NCBI RefSeq assembly: GCF_052118845.1
Contig: NZ_JBQKGJ010000003.1
Coordinates: 62,001 to 126,000 of the forward strand
Origin: Bilifractor sp002394235
GTDB taxonomy: Bacteria; Bacillota; Clostridia; Lachnospirales; Lachnospiraceae
Direction of reading: 5' to 3'
Length of the DNA: 64,000 bases
Below are positions 49,907 through 56,965 of this stretch, one piece after another. Position 1 is the stretch's first letter. Every line of letters starts with the position of its first letter. Made by a program: the position numbers and the translations under genes. The notes beneath the pieces are model-generated. The model was not told where the DNA came from, searched no databases, and worked only from the letters and a program-made list of their open reading frames with translations.

Positions 49907-50854
49907 TCAGTATCGCGAACATCTGTACTGGAGGTCCTCCCATCGCTTGTCCACTTCATTCTGAAAAACCTGTATCAGGTGTTCATTCTCCGGTTTGAAC
50001 AGATGGCGGAATCTTCCCTGCGTTCTCAGAAAGTCCTCGATTGGAAGCTTGTGCTTTGGCACATAAGAAAGCTTCCAGACGCCGTGATCCACCTCAAAGA
50101 GCGGCCAATAACAAGTCTCGACCGCAAGACGGCAGATCTCCATGACATTTTCTGCCGGATATCTCCATCCGCGGGGACAGGGGGTCATTACATTCAGGAA
50201 AGACGGACCCTCTGTATAGATTCCCTTCTCCGCCTTTCTGTGCAGATCCTTGAAGTCTCTGGTCAGAGTAGTCTGTGCGGCATATGGAACATAGTGCTCG
50301 GCAATGATGGCGGTAAGGTCTTTGCGGTACTGTACCTTGCCGGCTGATTTTGTTCCGGCCGGAGTGGTGGTAGTATCCGCAAACATTGGCGTCGCGGAGG
50401 ACCGCTGGATACCGGTGTTCATGTAGGCTCCGTTATCATAGCAGACGTAGAGCATGTCGTGTCCTCTCTCCATCGCGCCTGACAGGGACTGAAATCCGAT
50501 GTCGTAGGTGCCGCCGTCACCCCCGAAGGTGATAAATTTGAAGCAATCCTTCTCCCCGAGACGATGTTTTCTTTTTAAAACTTTATAGGCGGTCTCAACG
50601 CCGGACAGCGTTGCTCCGGCGTTCTCAAAAGCGTTGTGGATGTAGCTGTCCTCCCAGGAAGTGTATGGATACATAAAGGAGGAAACCTCAAGACAACCGG
50701 TGGCATTTCCGATCACTGCATGATCTTCCGGCTTCAGTGCGCGGAGAACGGCGCGGACGGCGATGGTTGCCCCGCAGCCGGCACACATTCTGTGGCCCGG
50801 CGCAAGCCTCTCCGGCCTGGCGAGCATCGTTTTTAAGCTATAGTCATTACTCAT
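49907..50854 (-). CDS. porB: Pyruvate:ferredoxin oxidoreductase beta subunit
   Basis: Thiamine-diphosphate-binding subunit of a 2-oxoacid:ferredoxin oxidoreductase. The 315-aa protein has cluster cysteines in MCAGCGATIAV and a typical TPP motif GGDGGTYDIGFQSLSGAMER ending in DNGAYMNTG. Pyruvate is the likely substrate given the four-gene porCDAB order, but 2-oxoisovalerate enzymes have the same layout. Last gene of the operon, 50 bp after porA. Confidence 0.93.
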   Translation of the reverse strand: MSNDYSLKTMLARPERLAPGHRMCAGCGATIAVRAVLRALKPEDHAVIGNATGCLEVSSFMYPYTSWEDSYIHNAFENAGATLSGVETAYKVLKRKHRLGEKDCFKFITFGGDGGTYDIGFQSLSGAMERGHDMLYVCYDNGAYMNTGIQRSSATPMFADTTTTPAGTKSAGKVQYRKDLTAIIAEHYVPYAAQTTLTRDFKDLHRKAEKGIYTEGPSFLNVMTPCPRGWRYPAENVMEICRLAVETCYWPLFEVDHGVWKLSYVPKHKLPIEDFLRTQGRFRHLFKPENEHLIQVFQNEVDKRWEDLQYRCSRY

Positions 50855-50904
50855 TTCTGATTATCTCCTGTTTATGAGGGTATATTCGGGTTCTGATATC
50901 GTGT

Positions 50905-52113
50905 TTATCCGCGCAGATTCACATATTTGTGCTGCTGCACAGGTGTGCCTTCCTCCACAGCAGCCCGGAGCTCGGCAAATATTTCCTTTACATGATCTAC
51001 GGTAAAATCTCTTCCTCCGAGACCGTAGATATAATTGACCGCCTCAATGAATACCCGGCTTCGGTACAATCCTGCCGTCACCTCACTGCCGAGAGGCCCG
51101 CCGTTTCCGTTATAGCTTTCGCAGCGGTCCATGATTGCAACCGCCTTGCAGTTCCGAAGTGCCTCCGCGATTTCCGCTTCAGGGAAGGGGCGGAAGACAC
51201 GGAGTTTCAGTACGCCTGCCTTCCATCCCTTTTCGCGGAGCTCGTCAACCGCCTCCTTTGCTGTCCCGGCAGCGGAACCCATGATCAGCATGATGTAGTC
51301 TGCGTCTTCCGTCCGGTATTCCTCAAAAAATCCGTACTTTCTTCCGGACATCTGTTCAAACTTCTCCGCGACCTCCAGGATGACCTGGCGCGCATTTTCC
51401 ATGGCGGTCTCCTGATTTTTCTTTGCCTCCATCTCATAGTTTGAGATCGAATAAGGACCGACGGAAACCGGCTTCCCGGGATTCAGCATGAACTCCTCCG
51501 GCTCGTAGGTGCCGGCGAATTTCTTCACGCTCTCATCCTCCAGAAGACAGATGTTCTGCACGGCATGGCTTGTGATGAAGCCATCCTGGCAGATCATCAC
51601 GGGCAGGTGAACTCTCGGATCTTCCGCAATCGGATATGCCTGAATATAGTTGTCGTAAACCTCCTGGTTGTCTTCCGCGTAGATCTGAATCCAGCCGGTA
51701 TCTCTCGCGCCCATGCCGTCGGAATGATCGCAGTTGATGTTGATCGGACCGGAAAGCGTGCGGTTCACCAGGGTCAGAACGATGGGCAGCCGGTTGGATG
51801 CCGCCAGCAGCAGCTCCTCCCACATGAGAGCAAGCCCAGCGGAGGATGTCGCTGTCATGGTTCGTGCTCCCGCTGCCTCAGAGCCGATAGCGGCAGACAT
51901 TGCGGAATGCTCGCTCTCGACCGGAATAAAATCGGTGTCCATCTGACCATTCGCGATGTAGGCCGAGACCATCTGCGGTATTTCCGTAGACGGTGTTATG
52001 GGAAATGCCGGCATGACATCCGGCTCAACCTGCCGGATCGCATAGGAGACCGCTTCATTTCCGGACATCCTCTCCTTGATTTCTCTGCTCCTGATGATTT
52101 CCAGATTACTCAT
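50905..52113 (-). CDS. porA: Pyruvate:ferredoxin oxidoreductase alpha subunit
   Basis: Large subunit containing the pyrimidine-binding part of the active site. The 402-aa protein has GNEAVSYAIRQVEPDVMPAF and PITPSTEIPQMVSAYIANG at the N-terminus and a C-terminal domain with ADYIMLIMGSAAGTAKEAV. Its ATG overlaps porD by 4 bp (TGA/ATG), coupling translation. Confidence 0.94.
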   Translation of the reverse strand: MSNLEIIRSREIKERMSGNEAVSYAIRQVEPDVMPAFPITPSTEIPQMVSAYIANGQMDTDFIPVESEHSAMSAAIGSEAAGARTMTATSSAGLALMWEELLLAASNRLPIVLTLVNRTLSGPININCDHSDGMGARDTGWIQIYAEDNQEVYDNYIQAYPIAEDPRVHLPVMICQDGFITSHAVQNICLLEDESVKKFAGTYEPEEFMLNPGKPVSVGPYSISNYEMEAKKNQETAMENARQVILEVAEKFEQMSGRKYGFFEEYRTEDADYIMLIMGSAAGTAKEAVDELREKGWKAGVLKLRVFRPFPEAEIAEALRNCKAVAIMDRCESYNGNGGPLGSEVTAGLYRSRVFIEAVNYIYGLGGRDFTVDHVKEIFAELRAAVEEGTPVQQHKYVNLRG

Positions 52114-52418
52114 GGTTCAATGCCCTCCTTCATGACAATTGCGTCAAAAGGACAAACTTTTGCGCAGATGCCGCATCCCTTGCAGTGCATATAGTCAAAA
52201 TCCAATCGTCTGCCGCCCTGAAAGGGGATAGCTCCGTCCGGGCAGACCGGACAGCACAGAAGGCACTGTCTGCATTTTTCCTTCATATAAACAGGGGTAT
52301 TTGTCCTCCATTCTCCGGTGTTGAACTGTCTGGAGGTTCCGCCCGCAAAAATCTGCATGCCTTCCGTAAGACCGCCGCAGGGCGTCTGTTCGTTGATTTG
52401 TGATATATCGGTACGCAT
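52110..52418 (-). CDS. porD: Pyruvate:ferredoxin oxidoreductase delta subunit
   Basis: A 102-aa ferredoxin-like subunit with two [4Fe-4S] motifs (CRQCLLCCPVCPDGAIPF and CKGCGICAKVCPFDAIVM) that passes electrons to external ferredoxin. The first motif has an extra Cys. Ribosome site AGAGAGG before the ATG at 52418. It follows porC after a 233-bp spacer. Confidence 0.93.
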   Translation of the reverse strand: MRTDISQINEQTPCGGLTEGMQIFAGGTSRQFNTGEWRTNTPVYMKEKCRQCLLCCPVCPDGAIPFQGGRRLDFDYMHCKGCGICAKVCPFDAIVMKEGIEP

Positions 52419-52651
52419 AAAAAATCCTCTCTGGACATTCGCTTCACGCGAAGTCCGTATATTCTCTGATCTTTTCTATAACTTCCGTCCGCTCAGATAC
52501 AAGTGCAAATCCGCGCACAATGCATGTCCGCATACAGCTGCGTATCGGCTATCAATGTGTATCCGAACATAACCGAATGACCGTACACAACCTAAATGTC
52601 CTCACGCGCTGCAGGCGGATACAACTGCACGCCGGCACACTGACCGGCGGT

Positions 52652-53227
52652 TCAATCACCGACCGCTCTGAAGGCATCCTCCAATGCCCGCATGTTTCCA
52701 TCGATGACCTCCGGCTTTTTCGCGAATTTGTGCTGAAAGGATTCCCGCATGTTGGCGACAAAAGAATCCTTATCCATGACCCGGCTGACCGCAACTGCTG
52801 CTGCAAGCATCGGTGTATTCGGGAAATTCTTTCCGAGTGCTTTTTCTGAAATCTCTCTTGCGTCGACAGTGACTACTCTGCCCTGATATCCGCGAAGCAG
52901 CGGCCGGATCTCATCCGGGGTTTTCGGCGTATTTACAATGATGGCGCCCTCTTCCTTCAGACCGTCAGTCACATGAACAGCGTGAAGAAGAGTCTCGTCT
53001 ACGACAACCACATAGTCCGGATCATAAATATTAGAATGCACCCGGATCGGCATCCGGCTGATGCGGTTAAACGCGGTGATCGGCGCGCCCATCCGCTCCG
53101 GACCATATTCCGGAAAGCCCTGCACATACGCGCCGGTCTTAAAGCAGACATCTGCCAGAAGCAGCGCTGCGGTTTTGGCGCCCTGGCCTCCCCGGCCATG
53201 CCATCTGATTTCAACTGTGTTCTTCAT
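52652..53227 (-). CDS. porC: Pyruvate:ferredoxin oxidoreductase gamma subunit
   Basis: A 191-aa subunit carrying the motif RWHGRGGQGAKTAALLLAD and QGFPEYGPERMGAPITAF, diagnostic of the gamma domain. The start at 53227 is chosen because GAGAGG is close upstream; an earlier in-frame start at 53335 is within a few bases of the transcription start. First gene of the por operon. The 233-bp spacer to porD is odd for such an operon. Confidence 0.93.
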   Translation of the reverse strand: MKNTVEIRWHGRGGQGAKTAALLLADVCFKTGAYVQGFPEYGPERMGAPITAFNRISRMPIRVHSNIYDPDYVVVVDETLLHAVHVTDGLKEEGAIIVNTPKTPDEIRPLLRGYQGRVVTVDAREISEKALGKNFPNTPMLAAAVAVSRVMDKDSFVANMRESFQHKFAKKPEVIDGNMRALEDAFRAVGD

Positions 53228-53347
53228 TGCAAAATCCTCTCTGAATTTCTGCGGCTTCATACCGTATGCGGCAATGTTTCTTGCATAATCATTTTTATTC
53301 TGTTTGATATTGTTCATCTTTATGTTGATTTGCACTCAACTTTTACT

Positions 53348-53375
53348 ATTATACAGAAAACACCGGAATTGTAAA
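53348..53375 (-). promoter_or_regulatory. Promoter of the por operon
   Basis: Minus strand TTTACA-16 bp-TATAAT (53370-53375 and 53348-53353). It is preceded at 24 bp by a near-perfect palindrome that could bind a regulator. Confidence 0.7.
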
Positions 53376-53398
53376 CAATTTTTGTTTATGTATCTTCA

Positions 53399-53427
53399 CA
53401 AGAATGATGAAACTATTTCATCATTCT
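53399..53427. promoter_or_regulatory. 29-bp palindrome upstream of the por promoter
   Basis: AAGAATGATGAAA-CTA-TTTCATCATTCTT, a perfect 13-bp inverted repeat. There is no T run, so it is not a normal terminator. It lies between the distal end of repeat copy D and the por promoter; operator function is plausible. Confidence 0.5.
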
Positions 53428-53431
53428 TCCA

Positions 53432-53527
53432 ACGAGATAAAACACGCTGCGCGAGTATTATCTCGCTATCGCGACGCTCGCCGCACACGAATACTTCACA
53501 TTCGGCTGCGGCTCACTGTTCGCGCAA
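53432..53527 (-). repeat. Terminator-linked 96-bp repeat, copy D
   Basis: Full-length copy with three differences from copy B, including TTGC in place of TTAC at the terminator-proximal edge. Same orientation relative to the terminator, located between a hypothetical gene's terminator and the por promoter. Confidence 0.9.
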
Positions 53528-53589
53528 AAAAATGAGCGGTCCCGGAGGCCTCAGCGCAGAGGTGATTCGCGCAAAGGTCCCGGGACCGC
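53528..53589 (-). terminator. Terminator after the hypothetical gene
   Basis: Perfect 10-bp stem GCGGTCCCGG/CCGGGACCGC (53536-53589) followed on the minus strand by TCATTTTTTTG. Confidence 0.85.
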
Positions 53590-53635
53590 ATCAGACCATA
53601 TTCATTTTACCCCTCGGAATGAAGCTGTAACCGTC

Positions 53636-53974
53636 TCAACGTTCAAAGGCAAAATAGACAATCACTGCCTCTGCGTCTCTGTGAATCCAGACGCTCGTGT
53701 CCTCGCCGCTGTCGCTCTCGAGGTTTCCCGGATAACAGCCGTACTCGTGACCGGCTTTTTCGTCCTTTCCTCTGTCGGGAGCTTCCCCGAAGTCTCCCTT
53801 CTGGAACCGTGTCACATAATGGATGATTGTCTGAAATTCACTGCCGACGAAATAGATTTCACGGATACCTGCGGACAGATAGATGGTCTCTCCGTTGATC
53901 GTTCCGTAATACGCGGTTCCGTATCCCTTTTTCTTCCCACTGATGTATTTCTTCAAGTCGCTCAATTTCTCCAT
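53636..53974 (-). CDS. Hypothetical protein
   Basis: A 112-aa soluble protein (MEKLSDLKKYISGKKKGYGT). No family recognised. It has no membrane segment; composition is Lys/Gly-rich at the start and then alternates aromatic and acidic residues. The start at 53974 has AAAGGAGG. It lies between asnA (upstream) and a terminator, so it may be co-transcribed with asnA after a 116-bp spacer. Confidence 0.65.
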   Translation of the reverse strand: MEKLSDLKKYISGKKKGYGTAYYGTINGETIYLSAGIREIYFVGSEFQTIIHYVTRFQKGDFGEAPDRGKDEKAGHEYGCYPGNLESDSGEDTSVWIHRDAEAVIVYFAFER

Positions 53975-54090
53975 AGACGGGACCTCCTTTTGACTCATTT
54001 TACCGCGGCATGAGGCAAACGGCAATGAGAAAACGTGTGCGAACGGTCATTGTCCGCAGGTAATTCCGCGCAAAACGGGGCGCCTGTTCA

Positions 54091-55101
54091 TCAGAGAAGC
54101 GTTACACCGTGGTCCGCTGCGTACTTCAGATCTTTCTCCGGCCACAGGGAGACCTGAACTTCTCCGATATGCGCCTTTCTGAGGAAGAACATGCAGATAC
54201 GGGACTGTCCGATTCCGCCACCGATGGTGTACGGAAGCTTCTTCTCAAGAATTGCTTTCTGGAAGGGAAGCTCCGCTCTCTCCTCACATCCGGCTTCCTT
54301 CAACTGAAGTTTCAGAGAATCCTCATCCACCCGGATGCCCATTGAGGAAAGCTCCAGAGCAATATCAGTGACCGGATAATATACAATGATGTCACCGTTC
54401 AGAGACCAGTCGTCATAATCCGGCGCTCGTCCGTCGTGCTTCTCACCGGACTTCAGTCTTCCGCCGATCTGCTCGATGAAGATCGCACCGTGAATTTTGG
54501 CAAACTTGTACTCGCGGTCCTTCGGGGAGTCGTCCGGATACATATCTTCAAGCTCCTGGGAGGTCACAAAGGTGATCTGCTCTGGCAGGATGCAGTGCAC
54601 ATATTCAAATTTGTTCTCGACATACTTCTCTGTCACATGGAGGGCTTCGTAAACATTCTTTACGATCCTGTGAAGCGTCTCGCGGTTCCGCTCCTCCTTT
54701 GTGATGACGCGTTCCCAGTCCCACTGATCCACATAGATAGAATGAATGTTGTCTGTGTCCTCGTCCCGACGGATCGCATTCATATCCGTGTAGAGTCCCT
54801 GTCCCGGCTGAAAGCCGTAGCGCCCGAGAGCGTATCTCTTCCATTTCGCGAGGGATTGAACGATTTCAGCCTTTCGTTCATTCTGCTCTTTAATTCCGAA
54901 GCTGACAGGTCTTTCCACCCCGTTCAGGTTATCGTTCAGGCCGGATTCCGGATCTACGAAAAGAGGCGCTGACACACGCTGAAGATTGAGTTCCGCGGCC
55001 AGCTGGTTCTGGAAAAAATCTTTAACTTTCTTTATCGCGATCTGTGTTTCCTTCAGATCAAGTTCCGAATGGTAGCCGTCCGGAATAAAAATGCTGCTCA
55101 T
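54091..55101 (-). CDS. asnA: Aspartate-ammonia ligase (asparagine synthetase A)
   Basis: Makes asparagine from aspartate, ammonia and ATP; a class II aaRS-like fold. The 336-aa protein contains LQRVSAPLFVDPESGLNDNL and YQ-type NGVERPVSFGIKEQN segments and the C-terminal GGGIGQSRICMFFLRKAHIG. Promoter at 55156-55184 with an operator-like palindrome. Standard length. Confidence 0.95.
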   Translation of the reverse strand: MSSIFIPDGYHSELDLKETQIAIKKVKDFFQNQLAAELNLQRVSAPLFVDPESGLNDNLNGVERPVSFGIKEQNERKAEIVQSLAKWKRYALGRYGFQPGQGLYTDMNAIRRDEDTDNIHSIYVDQWDWERVITKEERNRETLHRIVKNVYEALHVTEKYVENKFEYVHCILPEQITFVTSQELEDMYPDDSPKDREYKFAKIHGAIFIEQIGGRLKSGEKHDGRAPDYDDWSLNGDIIVYYPVTDIALELSSMGIRVDEDSLKLQLKEAGCEERAELPFQKAILEKKLPYTIGGGIGQSRICMFFLRKAHIGEVQVSLWPEKDLKYAADHGVTLL

Positions 55102-55130
55102 GGTCTATTCCTCCTATGTTTCTTCTAAAG

Positions 55131-55152
55131 TAGGTCAAGTACTTCTGACCTA
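55131..55152. promoter_or_regulatory. Operator-like palindrome at the asnA promoter
   Basis: TAGGTCA-8 bp-TGACCTA, a perfect 7-bp inverted repeat placed 4 bp downstream of the -10, over the transcription start. Such placement usually means repression. The regulator is not identified. Confidence 0.6.
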
Positions 55153-55155
55153 GCT

Positions 55156-55184
55156 ACAATAGCACATTTTTCACCGACGAACAA
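55156..55184 (-). promoter_or_regulatory. Promoter of asnA
   Basis: Minus strand TTGTTC-17 bp-TATTGT (55179-55184 and 55156-55161). Moderate match, supported by its position about 55 bp upstream of the start codon. Confidence 0.5.
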
Positions 55185-55352
55185 CAAATTATGGATGAAA
55201 ACAAGCACATCGCGACTCTGGAATACTTAAAATTCAGATGACTTTTGCCGGCATGTGCTCTGAAATAAGACGAGAGATCTCCCGGCGCCGATGCTTCCGG
55301 TCTGTTCTGACACAGACCCGCAATTTATGACTCATAGATCTTTGGATTTGAT

Positions 55353-55380
55353 TTGAAATCTATTTTTCTAATGCTATGAT
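55353..55380 (+). promoter_or_regulatory. Promoter of the HPr-like gene
   Basis: TTGAAA-16 bp-TATGAT on the plus strand. The leader of about 95 nt has two small hairpins (ggagacgtttcc and gtgggatcgatcccat). Confidence 0.65.
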
Positions 55381-55480
55381 GTCTGCTAAGGATGGAGACG
55401 TTTCCATATTGTATGTGGGATCGATCCCATCCCGAAACTGAAGCCGGACCTGCTTTGTAAGCATGAAGGAGAGTGAGAGT

Positions 55481-55744
55481 ATGACTCGTTACATCGTAAA
55501 TATTCCTTCCGTTGAGGAAGCGTCTGTTTTTTCTGCGAGAATCCAGAAAATGCCTTTTGATGTTGATCTGCACAGCGGCAGAACCGTGATCGACGCCAAG
55601 TCGGTTCTTGGTTTGATCTACTTTGGGGTAGGTCGGAACGTTTTTCTGGAGGCGCATACCGATCGCAAGGCTGATCAGGAAATGCTCGAAGAAGCGGTCC
55701 GGGATTATCTGGTGAAGGACGATCAGATGGCCCGGGTCATATAA
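55481..55744 (+). CDS. HPr-like phosphocarrier paralogue lacking the active histidine
   Basis: An 87-aa protein with the HPr fold pattern: MTRYIVNIPSVEEASVFSAR then TVIDAKSVLGLIYFGVGRN, matching the HPr region AKSIMG. The active-site His-15 context (GLHARPA in true HPr) is replaced by SVEEASVFS, so it cannot be phosphorylated in the usual way. Start at 55481 has GGAGA upstream. Plus-strand gene with its own promoter. Regulatory role possible, function unknown. Confidence 0.75.
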   Translation: MTRYIVNIPSVEEASVFSARIQKMPFDVDLHSGRTVIDAKSVLGLIYFGVGRNVFLEAHTDRKADQEMLEEAVRDYLVKDDQMARVI

Positions 55745-55746
55745 AA

Positions 55747-55841
55747 AAAGCAGCCGCCATATCCTCGTGCTTAGTGGCGGTGACGGAGGAATCTGGTAAC
55801 AGGTGCGTTGTGCGCGACGGTATGAGCCGTCAGGCTGCTTT
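55747..55841 (+). ncRNA. Candidate structured RNA closed by a 9-bp stem
   Basis: Starting two bases after the HPr-like stop, AAAGCAGCC (55747-55755) pairs perfectly with GGCTGCTTT (55833-55841). Inside are the hairpin CCGCCA/TGGCGG and a second arm closed by TGACGG/CCGTCA, giving a three-way junction of 95 nt. A terminator follows at 55853. It does not match tRNA, SRP, tmRNA or the riboswitch classes I could recall. Confidence 0.4.
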
Positions 55842-55852
55842 GGGTTCCGCAA

Positions 55853-55884
55853 AGTCGCAGGTGTAAAAGCCTGCGGCTTTTTTT
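55853..55884 (+). terminator. Terminator after the HPr-like gene
   Basis: Stem AGTCGCAGG/CCTGCGGCT (one G-T pair, 55853-55878) followed by seven T. Repeat copy E begins inside the T run. Confidence 0.88.
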
Positions 55885-55972
55885 ACGGTGCGCCGCAGCC
55901 GAATGCAAAGTATTCGTGTGCGGCGAGCGTCGCGATAGCGAGATAAAACTCGCGCAGCGTGTTTTATCCCGT
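55883..55972 (+). repeat. Terminator-linked repeat, copy E (6-bp deletion)
   Basis: A 90-bp copy, lacking CGAACA near the start and with three substitutions relative to copy B. Orientation relative to the terminator is conserved although the host strand is plus. Confidence 0.9.
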
Positions 55973-56042
55973 TAACCGTTTTCCGTACAGATACATGCCT
56001 GAAAAATGCCTGAAAAACGTAATTGAAAAAATAAAAAAACGC

Positions 56043-56070
56043 TTGCTTTTCTCATTGAATTTGATACAAT
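56043..56070 (+). promoter_or_regulatory. Promoter of gpx
   Basis: TTGCTT-16 bp-TACAAT on the plus strand (56043-56048, 56065-56070), about 150 bp upstream of the gpx start. Confidence 0.6.
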
Positions 56071-56073
56071 GTA

Positions 56074-56106
56074 ATTGCGCAAAGATTTTACGCAATGTTA
56101 TTGCGC
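56074..56106. promoter_or_regulatory. Triple ATTGCG operator at the gpx promoter
   Basis: ATTGCGC at 56074, CGCAAT at 56091 and ATTGCGC at 56100: a palindrome with 11-bp spacer plus an additional everted half-site, located just after the -10. This is the kind of arrangement used by dimeric repressors, possibly a peroxide- or redox-responsive one. Confidence 0.55.
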
Positions 56107-56217
56107 TCAATTTAGTAAAAACATACGATATATTTTATGCCGCCGTCAGATCATGGCCATCTGCAGAGGAGAATGATTCACAGATGATGCCGGCGGAACA
56201 GCAGAAAGGACGACAGA

Positions 56218-56760
56218 ATGAGTATTTATGATTATTCGGTAACAACTCCTCAGGGAGAGGAAGTTTCACTTGGACAGTTCAAGGGGAAGGTTATGTTGAT
56301 CGTGAACACCGCGACCGGCTGTGGATTTACTCCGCAATACAAGGATCTGGAGGAAATCTACGAGGCCTTCCATGATAAGGGACTTGAAATCATCGATATT
56401 CCGTGCAATCAGTTTGCCGGACAGACCCCGGGAACTGATGAGGAAATCCATCAGTTCTGCACCCTGAAATACAACACACAGTTCCCGCAGATGAAGAAAT
56501 CGGATGTGAACGGTGAGAATGCCCTTCCGCTCTATAAATATCTGAAGAGCCAGCAGGGATTCCATGGATTTGGCAAGGGTCCCACCGCTCTGATGATGAG
56601 CGCTATGCTGAAGAAGATCGACAGCGATTACAAGAACAACCCGGAAATCAAATGGAATTTCACCAAATTTCTTGTGGACCGCGGAGGAAATGTTGTGGCG
56701 CGTTTTGAGCCCACGGAAAAAATGAAGGATGTAAGCGCGGAGATCGAAAAACTGATTTAA
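56218..56760 (+). CDS. Glutathione peroxidase family protein (Cys form)
   Basis: Thiol peroxidase of the GPx family. The 180-aa protein starts MSIYDYSVTTPQGEEVSLGQ and has the peroxidatic motif NTATGCGFTPQYKDLEEIY (Cys in place of Sec) followed by DIPCNQFAGQTPGTDEEI and the C-terminal WNFTKFLVDRGG. These bacterial forms usually use thioredoxin. Preceded by a possible repressor site. Annotated as gpx/btuE-like. Confidence 0.94.
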   Translation: MSIYDYSVTTPQGEEVSLGQFKGKVMLIVNTATGCGFTPQYKDLEEIYEAFHDKGLEIIDIPCNQFAGQTPGTDEEIHQFCTLKYNTQFPQMKKSDVNGENALPLYKYLKSQQGFHGFGKGPTALMMSAMLKKIDSDYKNNPEIKWNFTKFLVDRGGNVVARFEPTEKMKDVSAEIEKLI

Positions 56761-56821
56761 ATGGAACGAAACAATGAAGATCTGGACGGATTACACTGAT
56801 TTGATTTCTGATCCAGAATGT

Positions 56822-56870
56822 AATTGCCCGGGGCCAGAGAATTTTCCGGTTCCGGGCAATTTCTGCTTTT
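56822..56870 (+). terminator. Terminator after gpx (also faces the ABC-F gene)
   Basis: Perfect 10-bp stem AATTGCCCGG/CCGGGCAATT (56822-56861) followed by TCTGCTTTTT. Located 62 bp after the gpx stop. Confidence 0.75.
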
Positions 56871-56965
56871 TACGCGAACAGTGAGCCACAGCCGAATGCG
56901 AAGTATTCGTGTGCGGCGAGCGTCGCGATAGCGAGATAAAACTCGCGCAGCGTGTTTTATCTCGT
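56870..56965 (+). repeat. Terminator-linked 96-bp repeat, copy F
   Basis: Full-length copy with one difference from copy B. It starts at the T run of the gpx terminator and its last base is the last base of the convergent ABC-F stop codon (56965-56967). Confidence 0.92.

Larger units (their letters stand above)
53228..53635. other. Spacer upstream of porC
   Basis: About 400 bp holding, in minus-strand order, the terminator and repeat copy D, a 29-bp palindrome, the por promoter and a roughly 110-nt leader that includes an in-frame extension of porC. No separate gene seen. Confidence 0.6.
55745..56217. other. HPr-like to glutathione peroxidase spacer
   Basis: About 470 bp carrying, in order, a structured stretch, a terminator, repeat copy E, the gpx promoter and its triple ATTGCG operator. 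No open frame of note. Confidence 0.7.

Noticed and set aside
55747..55841. Cobalamin riboswitch upstream of gpx
   Set aside because: Parts such as GGAATCTGGT and GCGCGACGGTA resemble stretches of cobalamin riboswitches, and the arm order is similar, but the length is about half and the B12 box (AGYCAGGAGACC-like) is missing. Kept only as a structured RNA candidate.
3641..56965. CRISPR array
   Set aside because: The 96-bp copies are kilobases apart with no spacer regularity, and no cas genes are present. The short tandem repeats are contiguous or near-contiguous, without spacers.
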